A DNA stretch of 64,000 nt from contig NZ_MOAL01000001.1 in NCBI RefSeq assembly GCF_003731765.1, forward strand, positions 434,001 through 498,000. Direction: 5' to 3'. The notes beneath the pieces are model-generated. The model searched no databases and was not told where the DNA came from. It saw only the letters and a program-made list of their open reading frames with translations. Source of the DNA: Pseudomonas chlororaphis. Lineage in GTDB: Bacteria > Pseudomonadota > Gammaproteobacteria > Pseudomonadales > Pseudomonadaceae. Made by a program: the position numbers and the translations under genes. Numbering within the stretch: position 1 is the first letter of the stretch; the number at the start of each line of letters is the position of its first letter. Shown one piece after another: positions 18,555-27,633 of this stretch.

Positions 18555-18605
18555 TTGACACAGACCGGGCAAACGCCATTGCTATGTTCATTTTAATAAA
18601 CATAG
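18555..18605. promoter_or_regulatory. Promoter elements and 24-bp dyad between kauB and the cupin gene
   Basis: A consensus -35 TTGACA (18555-18560) and an extended -10-like TGCTATGTT (18580-18588) face the cupin gene, though their spacing (22 bases) is longer than ideal. The -10-like box is the left arm of a perfect inverted repeat CTATGTT-N10-AACATAG (18582-18605). A repressor bound there would block the promoter. PauR is the local candidate, but its recognition sequence was not matched here. Confidence 0.45.
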
Positions 18606-18654
18606 ACTTTGGACTTCATACCCACTCGCGTCGCAATCACGGGGGAATACAAGA

Positions 18655-19017
18655 ATGAGCATCCATAAGGTCATCGACTTCGGCCAAGCCAATACCGAGG
18701 GCGAACGCTACCGTCCCGCGGCGGAAAAAGTCCTCAAGGGCGACCCGGAGCAAGCGGTCTTCAATCACTACGCCAGCCCCTGCGGGCAGATGAACGCCGG
18801 CGTCTGGGAAGGTGCGGTGGGCCAGTGGACGGTGAACTTCACCGAGCATGAATACTGCGAGATCGTGCAGGGCGTTTCAGTGCTGCGCGACAAAGACGGC
18901 AACGCCAAGACTTTGCGCGCCGGCGACCGTTTCGTGATTCCCGCTGGCTTCCAGGGCACCTGGGAAGTGCTGGAGCCGTGCCGCAAGATCTACGTGGCGT
19001 TCGAACAGAAAGCCTGA
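18655..19017 (+). CDS. Cupin domain protein (cupin_3/DUF861 type)
   Basis: Single-domain beta-barrel protein of 120 residues. The second half carries the cupin core: WTVNFTEHEYCEIVQGVSVL, then GDRFVIPAGFQGTWEV, as in the (S)-ureidoglycine aminohydrolase-like cupin_3 group. Such proteins are small-molecule binders or isomerases; no activity can be assigned. The start ATG 18655 has GGGGGAA upstream. It is divergent from kauB and followed by a strong bidirectional terminator. A link with polyamine metabolism is suggested only by position. Confidence 0.75.
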   Translation: MSIHKVIDFGQANTEGERYRPAAEKVLKGDPEQAVFNHYASPCGQMNAGVWEGAVGQWTVNFTEHEYCEIVQGVSVLRDKDGNAKTLRAGDRFVIPAGFQGTWEVLEPCRKIYVAFEQKA

Positions 19018-19029
19018 ATCACAGGCACA

Positions 19030-19057
19030 AAAAAACCCGCTTGAAGGCGGGTTTTTT
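19030..19057. terminator. Bidirectional terminator between the cupin gene and rpmG
   Basis: AAAAAACCCGC / GCGGGTTTTTT stem with a TTGAAG loop, between the stops of two convergent genes (cupin 19017, rpmG 19075). Works as a U-tract terminator in both directions. Confidence 0.88.
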
Positions 19058-19074
19058 GTCAGAAGAAAAATCAA

Positions 19075-19230
19075 TTACTTGATTTTGCCTTCTTTGTAGA
19101 TCACGTGCTTGCGAACAACCGGATCATATTTCTTGATCTCGATTTTGTCCGGGGTAGTGCGCTTGTTCTTGTCGGTAGTGTAGAAGTGACCAGTACCGGC
19201 GCTCGAAATCAAACGAATCAATTCACGCAT
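19075..19230 (-). CDS. rpmG: 50S ribosomal protein L33
   Basis: Ribosomal protein bL33, 51 residues, read as [19 protein letters not shown]... ending [10 protein letters not shown]. It binds 23S rRNA near the E site. The sequence lacks the Cys pairs of zinc-binding L33 forms, so it is the C-minus type. It is the second gene of rpmB-rpmG with an 11-base gap, the same order as in E. coli. The stop at 19075-19077 is followed by the shared terminator. Confidence 0.95.
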   Translation of the reverse strand: MRELIRLISSAGTGHFYTTDKNKRTTPDKIEIKKYDPVVRKHVIYKEGKIK

Positions 19231-19241
19231 GATTAGCTCCC

Positions 19242-19475
19242 TTAGATCTTGCCAGCTTTGCGAATTTCGGCCAGCACGACAGTGATGCCACGCTTGTCGA
19301 TGATACGCATGCCTTTGGCAGATACGCGCAGACGCACGAAACGTTTCTCTTCTTCAACCCAGAAGCGGTGATGCTGCAGGTTCGGCAGGAAACGACGACG
19401 GGTTTTGTTGTTTGCGTGGGAAATGTTATTCCCAGTCACCGGACCCTTACCGGTAACTTGACATACTCTCGACAT
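19242..19475 (-). CDS. rpmB: 50S ribosomal protein L28
   Basis: Ribosomal protein bL28, 77 residues, with the start [20 protein letters not shown] and the [12 protein letters not shown] segment characteristic of the family. It begins at ATG 19475 with a GAGG-containing leader and is first in the rpmB-rpmG operon. A sigma70-like promoter is seen about 150 bases upstream, leaving a leader with repeated GGCGCC palindromes. Confidence 0.96.
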   Translation of the reverse strand: MSRVCQVTGKGPVTGNNISHANNKTRRRFLPNLQHHRFWVEEEKRFVRLRVSAKGMRIIDKRGITVVLAEIRKAGKI

Positions 19476-19999
19476 GCCTCAGCCCTCTAAAACCACATGC
19501 CCAACCCGGCATGGGTTGGCCGCTTAATCTCTCAGTCATTTGGCGCCAGGCGCCGCGTTTCTTTAGAGGTCTTACCGGCTACACCTACAGTGAAGGAACC
19601 GGGCCCCTAGAAAAGAGCGCTGCTTTATACCAGAAAGACCCAATAGCAACAACAGCCACTGTGATCTGGAATGCGAAAAACGCTGATTTTCTTGCTACGA
19701 ACGCCTGCGGCAAAGGCTACAGCAGATTTCGACCGCTCGTCGCAGAATAAAAAACCTAAGGCCTAATTTAGCCAAAACACCTTCCTTGCACACGTCGCTC
19801 ACCCACGCACAAGAGGCTGCCAACAGCTTTCTGCGGGTTATCCAGACACTGAAAAACGCCTTCGACCGCTCTCAATTGCGCCCCGCTGCAGCCACTGAAC
19901 GTAAAAGGAGATAGTCATTTTCCAGCGAGATCTCTAGGGTAAGGCTTTTTCCAGACTGCACTCGCAGATGGGCTTTCGATCTGTTCAAGGAACCCGACC
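19476..19999. other. 524-base intergenic region between rpmB and dppA
   Basis: No convincing gene is seen. A 79-codon plus-strand frame (19511-19750) has no ribosome site or recognisable motif. The region holds the rpmB leader and its likely promoter, overlapping GGCGCC dyads near 19542-19554, and an A-rich stretch (19746-19780). An unannotated small RNA could fit here, but no clear promoter-terminator pair was found to support one. Confidence 0.5.
19624..19652 (-). promoter_or_regulatory. Likely rpmBG promoter
   Basis: On the minus strand, TTGTTG (19647-19652) and TATAAA (19624-19629) are separated by 17 bases. Transcription would start near 19616, giving a leader of about 140 bases before rpmB. 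Confidence 0.45.
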
Positions 20000-21586
20000 A
20001 TGCGTCTTGCCGCCCTCCCCCTATTGCTCGCCCCTCTTTTAAGCCCCCTGGCCCAGGCTGCCGCGCTGAGCGTCTGTACCGAAGCGAGCCCGGAAGGTTT
20101 CGATGTGGTGCAGTACAACTCGCTGACCACCACCAATGCGTCCGCCGACGTGCTGATGAACCGCCTGGTGGATTTCGACGCCAGCAGCGGCAAAGTGGTG
20201 CCGAGCCTGGCTGACAGCTGGGAAGTCTCCAGCGATGGCCTGACTTATGTGTTCAAGCTGCACCCCAAGGTCAAATTCCACCGCACCGACTACTTCACCC
20301 CCAGCCGCGAGCTGAGCGCCGAGGACGTCAAGTTCAGCTTTGAGCGCATGCTCGACCCGGCACACCCGTGGCACAAGATCGCCCAGAGCGGTTTCCCCCA
20401 CGCCCAGTCCCTGCAACTGCCGGCCCTGATCAAGAAAATCGACGCCCTCGACCCGCTGACGGTGCGTTTCACCCTGGATCATGCCGACTCGACGTTCCTC
20501 GCCACCCTGACGATGGGTTTCGCCTCCATCTATTCCGCCGAGTACGCCGATCAACTGCTCAAGGCCGGCACCCCGGAAAAGCTCAACAACCAGCCGATCG
20601 GCAGCGGCCCTTTCATCTTCAACCGTTTCCAGAAGGACGCGGTGATTCGCTACAAGGCCAACAGCGAGTACTTCGCCGGCAAGCCGAAAGTCGACCCGTT
20701 GATCTTCGCCATCACCCCGGACGCCAACGTGCGCCTGCAGAAACTGCGGCGCAACGAGTGCCAGATCGCCCTGTCGCCCAAACCACTGGATGTGCAGGCC
20801 GCCAGCCAGGACCCCACACTGGAAGTGGAAAAGACTGCGGCCTTCATGACCGCCTTCGTCGGCATCAACAGCCAGCACCCACCGCTGGACAAGCCTGAAG
20901 TCCGCCAGGCGATCAACTTGGCATTCGACAAGGCCAGCTACCTCAAGGCCGTGTTCGAAGGCACTGCCGAAGCAGCCAATGGCCCTTTCCCGCCTAACAC
21001 CTGGAGCTACGCCAAGGAACTGCCCGGCTACAACCACGACCCGGAAAAGGCCCGCCAACTGCTGGCCAAGGCCGGCCTGAAGAACGGCTTCCAGACGACC
21101 ATCTGGACCCGCCCTACCGGCAGCCTGTTGAACCCCAACCCAAGCCTGGGCGCGCAGCTGTTGCAGGCCGACCTGGCCAAGGTCGGGATCCAGGCGGAAA
21201 TCCGCGTGATCGAATGGGGCGAGCTGATTCGCCGGGCCAAGGCTGGCGAACATGACCTGCTGTTCATGGGCTGGGCCGGTGATAACGGCGACCCGGATAA
21301 CTTCCTGACACCGCAATTCACCTGCGCCGCCGTGAAGTCCGGAACCAACTTCGCCCGCTATTGCGACCCAGGCCTGGACAAGCTGATCAGCGCCGGCAAG
21401 ACCACCAGCGAGCAAGGCGTGCGCAGCAAGCTGTACCAACAGGCCCAAGCTCAAATCCAGCAACAGGCGCTGTGGCTCCCCCTGGCCCACCCTACGGCCT
21501 CCGTCCTGACCCGCAAGGAAGTCCAGGACTACCAGGTCAGCCCATTCGGCCGCCAGGACTTCTCTAAAGTCAGCGTCAAACCCTGA
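20000..21586 (+). CDS. dppA: ABC transporter periplasmic peptide-binding protein (DppA type)
   Basis: Cluster C solute-binding protein (SBP family 5), 528 residues with a signal peptide ending LAQAA. The SBP_5 fold is visible in LSVCTEASPEGFDVVQYNS, the SAEDVKFSFERMLDP block and PIGSGPFIFNRFQKD. The C-terminal WAGDNGDPDNFL matches the DppA ligand pocket region. It should deliver di- or oligopeptides to a DppBCDF permease, which is not in this window, so it is an orphan binding protein; P. aeruginosa has several of these, and PA5317 (DppA5) lies at the matching locus as I recall. Start ATG 20000 follows AAGGA by about ten bases. Confidence 0.86.
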   Translation: MRLAALPLLLAPLLSPLAQAAALSVCTEASPEGFDVVQYNSLTTTNASADVLMNRLVDFDASSGKVVPSLADSWEVSSDGLTYVFKLHPKVKFHRTDYFTPSRELSAEDVKFSFERMLDPAHPWHKIAQSGFPHAQSLQLPALIKKIDALDPLTVRFTLDHADSTFLATLTMGFASIYSAEYADQLLKAGTPEKLNNQPIGSGPFIFNRFQKDAVIRYKANSEYFAGKPKVDPLIFAITPDANVRLQKLRRNECQIALSPKPLDVQAASQDPTLEVEKTAAFMTAFVGINSQHPPLDKPEVRQAINLAFDKASYLKAVFEGTAEAANGPFPPNTWSYAKELPGYNHDPEKARQLLAKAGLKNGFQTTIWTRPTGSLLNPNPSLGAQLLQADLAKVGIQAEIRVIEWGELIRRAKAGEHDLLFMGWAGDNGDPDNFLTPQFTCAAVKSGTNFARYCDPGLDKLISAGKTTSEQGVRSKLYQQAQAQIQQQALWLPLAHPTASVLTRKEVQDYQVSPFGRQDFSKVSVKP

Positions 21587-21593
21587 CCTCTCC

Positions 21594-21675
21594 TGCAGGA
21601 GCTGGCTTGCCAGCGATGGCGCCCCAAGATCAACGCAAGATCCACAGGCCCCATCGCCGGCAAGCAGACGCCTAC
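21594..21675. repeat. REP doublet between dppA and radC
   Basis: Forward REP GGAGCTGGCTTGCCAGCGAT and an inverted partner ATCGCCGGCAAGCAGACGCC with about 30 bases between, lying between convergent genes. The inverted unit has lost part of its palindrome (CAAGCAGACG in place of CAAGCCGGC). Confidence 0.8.
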
Positions 21676-21685
21676 AAAAGGGTTT

Positions 21686-22360
21686 TCACAACCAGCCATA
21701 CTCGGCCATCGATAACGGCTCGCCCTCGCCGACGATGAAATGGTCGAGCACGCGCACATCGATCAATTCCAGCGCCTCCTTCAGGTGATGGGTGAGGATG
21801 CGGTCGGCCTGGCTTGGCTCGGCCACCCCCGAAGGGTGGTTGTGGCAGAAGATCACCGCCGCAGCGTTATGGGCCAGGGCACGCCTGACCACTTGGCGCG
21901 GGTAGACGCTGGTGCTGTCGATCGAGCCCTGGAACAACGCCTCGAAGGCCAGCACCCGGTGCTTGGTGTCCAGGAACAGGCAGCCGAACACCTCGTGCAG
22001 CTCATGGCGCAGCATTGCCTTGAGGTAGTCGCGCACAGCCAGCGGGCTCTCCAATACCGACTCGCGACGTAACGTCTCCGCCAAATGGCGGCGGGCCATT
22101 TCCAGCACCGCCTGCAACTGGGCGAACTTGGCCGGCCCCAGCCCCAACTGCCGACAGAAGACTTGCTGGTCGGCCTCCAGCAAGCCGCGCAGGCCGTCAA
22201 AACGGTGCAGCAGGTGCCGGGCCAGGTCCACTGCGCTCTTACCGGCGACCCCGGTCCGTAGAAAGATCGCCAGCAATTCGGCGTCGGAAAGGCTCGCCAC
22301 ACCCAACTCCAGAAGCTTCTCTCGCGGCCGCTCCGCCGCGGGCCAATCACGGATGCTCAT
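21686..22360 (-). CDS. radC: RadC family JAB-domain protein
   Basis: RadC/YicR family protein, 224 residues. The N-terminal UPF0758 region ([24 protein letters not shown]) precedes a JAB1/MPN metalloprotease-like domain with the metal motif [15 protein letters not shown] at about residues 170-184. Despite its name, a DNA repair role has not been upheld in E. coli; the true substrate is unknown. Start ATG 22360 has GGGAGG upstream. It is divergent from coaBC, the usual arrangement in gammaproteobacteria. Confidence 0.9.
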   Translation of the reverse strand: MSIRDWPAAERPREKLLELGVASLSDAELLAIFLRTGVAGKSAVDLARHLLHRFDGLRGLLEADQQVFCRQLGLGPAKFAQLQAVLEMARRHLAETLRRESVLESPLAVRDYLKAMLRHELHEVFGCLFLDTKHRVLAFEALFQGSIDSTSVYPRQVVRRALAHNAAAVIFCHNHPSGVAEPSQADRILTHHLKEALELIDVRVLDHFIVGEGEPLSMAEYGWL

Positions 22361-22403
22361 AGCACCTCCCTGTCTGTCGGCACCGCTGTTCCATAGCGGG
22401 CGC

Positions 22404-22414
22404 TGTGCTAATCT
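22404..22414 (+). promoter_or_regulatory. Extended -10 promoter of coaBC
   Basis: TGCTAATCT (TGN plus TAATCT at 22409-22414) about 80 bases upstream of the coaBC start. The -35 region is poor, which is normal for extended -10 promoters. Confidence 0.4.
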
Positions 22415-22492
22415 AGCCCATCTTTTTTGCGTGGGATTTCACCTGGGGAGGGGGCATCTCACGCGGCAATCACTGAACTGAAAGGCAGGCCT

Positions 22493-23701
22493 ATGCAGCG
22501 GCTGTATCGGAAACGCATCGTTCTCGGCGTCGGCGGCGGCATCGCCGCCTACAAGAGCGCCGAGTTGGTCCGCCGACTCCTCGACCAGGGCGCGGAAGTA
22601 CGCGTGGTCATGACCCGGGGCGGCAGTGAATTCATCACCCCACTGACCATGCAGGCCCTGTCCGGGCACCCGGTCCACCTGGACCTGCTCGACCCTGCGG
22701 CCGAAGCCGCCATGGGCCATATCGAACTGGCCAAATGGGCCGACCTGGTGCTGATCGCTCCCGCCACGGCCGACCTGATCGCCCGTCTGGCCCAAGGCAT
22801 CGCCGATGATTTGCTGACCACCCTGGTCCTGGCCACCGACGCCACCGTCGCTATCGCCCCGGCGATGAACCAGGCCATGTGGCGCGACCCGGCCACCCAA
22901 GCCAATACTCAACTCCTGCAAAGCCGTGGCCTCCAGGTCTTCGGGCCAGCCTCTGGCAGCCAGGCCTGCGGCGACGTCGGCATGGGCCGCATGCTCGAAG
23001 CCAACGACCTGGCCCAGTGCGCCGCCGACTGCTTCAAGCATCAGGCCCTGACCGGCAAGCACGTTTTGATCACCGCCGGGCCGACCCAGGAAAACATCGA
23101 CCCGGTGCGCTACATCACCAACCATAGCTCAGGGAAAATGGGCTTCGCCCTGGCCGAGGCTGCGGTGGAAGCCGGCGCCCGGGTGACCCTGATCACCGGC
23201 CCGGTGCACCTGCCAACCCCCGACAGAGTCACTAGAATCGACGTGGTCAGCGCTCGCGACATGCTCGCAGCCTGTGAAGCAGCTATCCCTTGCGACCTGT
23301 TTATCGCCTCGGCAGCGGTTGCGGACTACCGCCCCGAAGTCGTCGCCCCACAAAAATTAAAGAAAGACCCTACGAAAGGTGACGGCCTGCTCCTACAGAT
23401 GGTGCGCAATCCAGACATCCTGGCCACCATTGCCACCCGTCCCGATCGCCCGTTCAGTGTCGGCTTTGCCGCCGAGACCGAACACCTGCTCGACTACGCT
23501 GCGCGCAAACTTCAAGACAAGAACCTCGACCTGATCGTCGCCAACGACGTAGCCAACCCGAGCATTGGCTTCAACAGCGAGGAAAACGCCTGCAGCGTGA
23601 TTGACCGTGAGTTGCACGCAACTCTCTTCGCCCAGACCAGCAAGGGCAAGATTGCCCGCCAACTGATCTCTTTTATCGCCGAACGGCTGAACCAGGTTTA
23701 A
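22493..23701 (+). CDS. coaBC: Bifunctional phosphopantothenoylcysteine decarboxylase/synthetase
   Basis: Two steps of coenzyme A synthesis in one 402-residue protein. The N-terminal CoaC flavoprotein domain (~1-190) shows [18 protein letters not shown], the catalytic His in [11 protein letters not shown], the PAMN motif in APAMNQAMW and the substrate Cys region in [12 protein letters not shown]. The C-terminal CoaB domain (~190-402) shows [18 protein letters not shown] and the KKDPTKGD lysine loop. Start ATG 22493 is preceded by AGGCAGG; an upstream in-frame start at 22427 is less likely. It is followed five bases later by dut, as in many Proteobacteria. Confidence 0.95.
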   Translation: MQRLYRKRIVLGVGGGIAAYKSAELVRRLLDQGAEVRVVMTRGGSEFITPLTMQALSGHPVHLDLLDPAAEAAMGHIELAKWADLVLIAPATADLIARLAQGIADDLLTTLVLATDATVAIAPAMNQAMWRDPATQANTQLLQSRGLQVFGPASGSQACGDVGMGRMLEANDLAQCAADCFKHQALTGKHVLITAGPTQENIDPVRYITNHSSGKMGFALAEAAVEAGARVTLITGPVHLPTPDRVTRIDVVSARDMLAACEAAIPCDLFIASAAVADYRPEVVAPQKLKKDPTKGDGLLLQMVRNPDILATIATRPDRPFSVGFAAETEHLLDYAARKLQDKNLDLIVANDVANPSIGFNSEENACSVIDRELHATLFAQTSKGKIARQLISFIAERLNQV

Positions 23702-23706
23702 CTCGC

Positions 23707-24162
23707 ATGCACGCTTTACAAGCCAAGATCCTCGACCCACGCATCGGCACCGATTTCCCCATGCCGCAGTACGCCACCCCCGGCTCCGCCGGCCTCGACC
23801 TGCGGGCGATGCTCAAGGAAGACACCGTCCTGGAGCCTGGGCAAACGCTGCTGATCCCGACCGGGTTGTCGGTCTACATCGGCGACCCGGGCCTGGCCGC
23901 CCTGATCCTGCCGCGCTCCGGCCTGGGCCATAAGCATGGGATTGTGCTGGGCAACCTGGTCGGCCTGATCGACTCCGACTACCAGGGCGAGTTGATGGTG
24001 TCCTGCTGGAACCGCGGCCAAACCGCCTTCAACATCGCCGTCGGCGAGCGCATCGCCCAACTGGTGCTGGTGCCTGTGGTCCAGGCGCATTTCGAAGTGG
24101 TTGAAGCCTTTGATCAGAGCCAACGCGGCAGCGGCGGTTTCGGTCACTCCGGCAGCCACTGA
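23707..24162 (+). CDS. dut: Deoxyuridine 5'-triphosphate nucleotidohydrolase
   Basis: Homotrimeric dUTPase, 151 residues, that converts dUTP to dUMP, limiting uracil in DNA and supplying dTMP synthesis. All five family motifs are visible: [42 protein letters not shown] and the C-terminal [10 protein letters not shown] that closes over the site. It is co-transcribed with coaBC (5-base gap). A strong hairpin starts ten bases after the stop. Confidence 0.96.
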   Translation: MHALQAKILDPRIGTDFPMPQYATPGSAGLDLRAMLKEDTVLEPGQTLLIPTGLSVYIGDPGLAALILPRSGLGHKHGIVLGNLVGLIDSDYQGELMVSCWNRGQTAFNIAVGERIAQLVLVPVVQAHFEVVEAFDQSQRGSGGFGHSGSH

Positions 24163-24171
24163 TCAAGGAGC

Positions 24172-24198
24172 ATCCGGCTGGGCCACGCCCGGCCGGAT
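24172..24198 (+). terminator. Strong hairpin 3' of dut
   Basis: Twelve-base-pair stem ATCCGGCTGGGC / GCCCGGCCGGAT with a CAC loop and one G-U pair. No U-tract follows directly, so termination may need Rho, or the stem may protect the coaBC-dut mRNA end. Confidence 0.55.
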
Positions 24199-24422
24199 CC
24201 GCCCGCCAACCCCTTCAGGCTGCGCTTTAGCCGATCTTTCTCTGGTTTTTTAATTTATAAAAATCAATAAGTTGCGCAGTTTTTTACGGGACGCTCCGCA
24301 TCAGATGGCACTTTCGCAGTACGAACTCTAAGCTGAAAACGCCGTCATACCCTTCAGTTTGAGCCTGCCGGCCCGTCATTTTCCGGCCGTACCGCACCTT
24401 TTCAGATGGAGCACCCTCAGTG

Positions 24423-25820
24423 ATGAGCAACGCAGCCAAAGTCGCACCTTCTTTTCCTGACAGCATCTTCCGCGCCTACGATATTCGCGGCGTGGTTCCG
24501 GAAACCCTGACCGCTGAAACCGCTTACTGGATCGGCCGCGCCATCGGCTCCCAGAGCCTGGCCCAGGGCGAACCCAATGTGTCGGTAGGCCGCGACGGTC
24601 GCCTCTCTGGCCCGGAACTGGTGGAACAACTGATCCAGGGGCTGTACGACAGCGGCTGCCACGTCAGCGATGTCGGCCTGGTGCCCACACCGGCGTTGTA
24701 CTACGCCGCCAACGTGCTGGCCGGCAAATCCGGGGTCATGCTCACCGGTAGCCACAACCCGTCGAACTACAACGGTTTCAAGATCGTCATCGCCGGCGAC
24801 ACCCTGGCCAACGAACAGATCCAGGCCCTGCACGAACGCCTCAAGAGCAACAACCTGAGCAGCGGCCCGGGCAGCATCACCAAAGTCCGGATCCTCGAGC
24901 GCTACTCCGACGAGATCACCCGCGACGTGAAACTGGCCAAGCGCCTGAAAGTGGTCGTGGATTGCGGCAACGGCGCCGCCGGGGTCATAGCCCCGCAGTT
25001 GATCGAAGCCCTGAACTGCGAGGTCATCCCGCTGTTCTGCGAGGTGGACGGCAACTTCCCCAACCACCACCCGGACCCGGGCAAGCCGGAAAACCTCGAA
25101 GACCTGATCGCCAAGGTCAAGGAAACCGGGGCCGACCTGGGCCTGGCTTTCGACGGTGACGGCGACCGCGTCGGCGTGGTGACCAACACCGGCAGCATCG
25201 TGTTCCCGGACCGCCTGCTGATGCTGTTCGCCAAAGACGTGGTGGCGCGCAACCCGGACGCGGAAATCATCTTCGACGTCAAATGCACCCGGCGCCTGAT
25301 CCCCCTGATCAAGGAATACGGCGGTCGCCCGCTAATGTGGAAGACCGGTCACTCGTTGATCAAAAAGAAAATGAAACAAACCGGTGCGTTACTGGCCGGG
25401 GAAATGAGCGGGCATGTGTTCTTCAAGGAACGCTGGTTCGGTTTCGATGACGGTATCTACAGCGCCGCACGGCTGCTGGAGATCCTCAGCCAGGAAAAAT
25501 CCACCGCGGAAGAGCTGTTCGCGACCTTCCCGAATGATATTTCTACGCCGGAAATCAATATCCATGTGACCGAAGAGAGCAAATTCAGCATCATTGACGC
25601 CCTGCACGACGCGCAATGGGGTGAAGGCGCCAACCTGACCACCATTGATGGCGTGCGAGTCGACTACGCCCAAGGCTGGGGCCTGGTGCGCGCTTCCAAC
25701 ACCACACCGGTGCTGGTGCTGCGCTTTGAGGCCGATAACGAGGCCGAGTTGCAGCGCATCAAGGATGTGTTCCACGCCCAGCTGAAACGAGTTGCACCTG
25801 ATCTCCAACTACCGTTTTGA
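24423..25820 (+). CDS. algC: Phosphomannomutase/phosphoglucomutase
   Basis: AlgC converts mannose-6-P to mannose-1-P and glucose-6-P to glucose-1-P, supplying alginate, LPS core, Psl and rhamnolipid precursors. The 465-residue protein has the phosphoserine loop TGSHNPSNYNGFK (Ser110), the Mg loop DGDGDRVG and the sugar-binding GEMSGHVFFKE. Start set at ATG 24423; GTG 24420 is next to it and has slightly better spacing to GGAG (24408-24411), adding one residue. The 260-base upstream region contains an AT-rich segment (24240-24290) likely to hold the promoter; no clear AlgR site was recognised. argB follows after 24 bases. Confidence 0.94.
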   Translation: MSNAAKVAPSFPDSIFRAYDIRGVVPETLTAETAYWIGRAIGSQSLAQGEPNVSVGRDGRLSGPELVEQLIQGLYDSGCHVSDVGLVPTPALYYAANVLAGKSGVMLTGSHNPSNYNGFKIVIAGDTLANEQIQALHERLKSNNLSSGPGSITKVRILERYSDEITRDVKLAKRLKVVVDCGNGAAGVIAPQLIEALNCEVIPLFCEVDGNFPNHHPDPGKPENLEDLIAKVKETGADLGLAFDGDGDRVGVVTNTGSIVFPDRLLMLFAKDVVARNPDAEIIFDVKCTRRLIPLIKEYGGRPLMWKTGHSLIKKKMKQTGALLAGEMSGHVFFKERWFGFDDGIYSAARLLEILSQEKSTAEELFATFPNDISTPEINIHVTEESKFSIIDALHDAQWGEGANLTTIDGVRVDYAQGWGLVRASNTTPVLVLRFEADNEAELQRIKDVFHAQLKRVAPDLQLPF

Positions 25821-25844
25821 TTGTTTGAAGCACCGGAGCCCTGA

Positions 25845-26750
<906 letters not shown>

Positions 26751-26761
26751 GCACTGAAAAC

Positions 26762-26801
26762 AAAAAGGCCCCGTTCAATTGAATTGAACGGGGCCTTTTT
26801 T
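26762..26801 (+). terminator. Perfect 19-bp terminator hairpin after argB
   Basis: Left arm AAAAAGGCCCCGTTCAATT and its exact complement are separated by a single G, so the whole 39-base element is one palindrome ending in T6. It begins 12 bases past the argB stop. Symmetry with A and T runs makes it active in both directions. Confidence 0.92.
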
Positions 26802-26817
26802 ATGCACGCGATGCACA

Positions 26818-26904
26818 TGTAGGAGCTGGCTTGCCTGCGATGACGGCGGCATCTGCAACAACTATGTCGCCTGACACAGCCTATCGCCGGCAAGCCGGCT
26901 CCTG
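26818..26904. repeat. REP doublet between argB and pyrE
   Basis: Forward REP GTAGGAGCTGGCTTGCCTGC and inverted partner ATCGCCGGCAAGCCGGCTCC lie between the argB terminator and the pyrE stop. The inverted unit ends four bases before the pyrE stop codon. Confidence 0.82.
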
Positions 26905-26907
26905 CCG

Positions 26908-27552
26908 TCAGACGCCGAATTGCTCGCGGTACGCACGCACCGCCGGCAGATGCTGCTTGAGCTGCGGATCGTCTTCCAGGAACTGCAGGACCTGATTCAG
27001 GGAGACGATGCTGACCACCGGGATGCCGAAGTCGCGCTCGACTTCCTGGATCGCCGACAACTCACCGTTGCCGCGTTCCTGACGGTTCAGGGCAATCAGC
27101 ACACCGGCAGCCTTGGCGCCGTCCTGGGACTCGATGATCTGCATCACTTCACGGATCGCGGTACCCGCGGTGATCACGTCGTCGATGATCAGTACGTCAC
27201 CGGTCAACGGCGCACCCACCAGGCTGCCGCCTTCGCCGTGCGCCTTGGCTTCCTTGCGGTTGAAGCACCAAGGCAGATCACGCTGATGATGCTCGGCCAG
27301 CGCCACTGCTGTGGCTGCCGCCAACGGAATGCCCTTATAAGCCGGGCCAAACAGCACGTCGAAGGCAATGCCGCTTTCGACGATGGCCGCGGCATAGAAA
27401 CGCCCCAGCTGAGCCAGGGCCGAACCGCTGTTGAACAAGCCGGCATTGAAGAAGTATGGGCTGGTACGCCCGGACTTCAGGGTGAACTCACCGAAGCGCA
27501 AAACCCCGCGATCGATGGCAAAACGGATGAAGTCGCGCTGATACGCCTGCAT
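26908..27552 (-). CDS. pyrE: Orotate phosphoribosyltransferase
   Basis: Fifth step of pyrimidine synthesis: orotate plus PRPP to OMP. The 214-residue protein has the PRPP motif [16 protein letters not shown] at about 119-134, the family entry [14 protein letters not shown] and the catalytic loop [16 protein letters not shown]. It is divergent from crc with 81 bases between the starts, the conserved pyrE-crc arrangement of pseudomonads. Confidence 0.96.
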   Translation of the reverse strand: MQAYQRDFIRFAIDRGVLRFGEFTLKSGRTSPYFFNAGLFNSGSALAQLGRFYAAAIVESGIAFDVLFGPAYKGIPLAAATAVALAEHHQRDLPWCFNRKEAKAHGEGGSLVGAPLTGDVLIIDDVITAGTAIREVMQIIESQDGAKAAGVLIALNRQERGNGELSAIQEVERDFGIPVVSIVSLNQVLQFLEDDPQLKQHLPAVRAYREQFGV

Positions 27553-27633
27553 GAAAAAGCCCCAGATACCACGGATTTAGCTAATTAGGTAGACCTCGGG
27601 TATCATACACGCACGTGATTTTTGGGGCCATTT

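Noticed and set aside
19511..19750. A 79-codon plus-strand frame upstream of dppA
   Set aside because: No Shine-Dalgarno, no motif, and it overlaps the likely rpmB leader and promoter.
24163..24422. AlgR or sigma54 sites before algC
   Set aside because: No sequence close to the AlgR consensus was found, and a TGGCAC at about 24304 lacks a correctly spaced -12 GC element.
26762..26801. The 39-bp palindrome after argB as a protein-binding operator
   Set aside because: A- and T-runs at its ends and its place after a stop codon fit an ordinary strong terminator.
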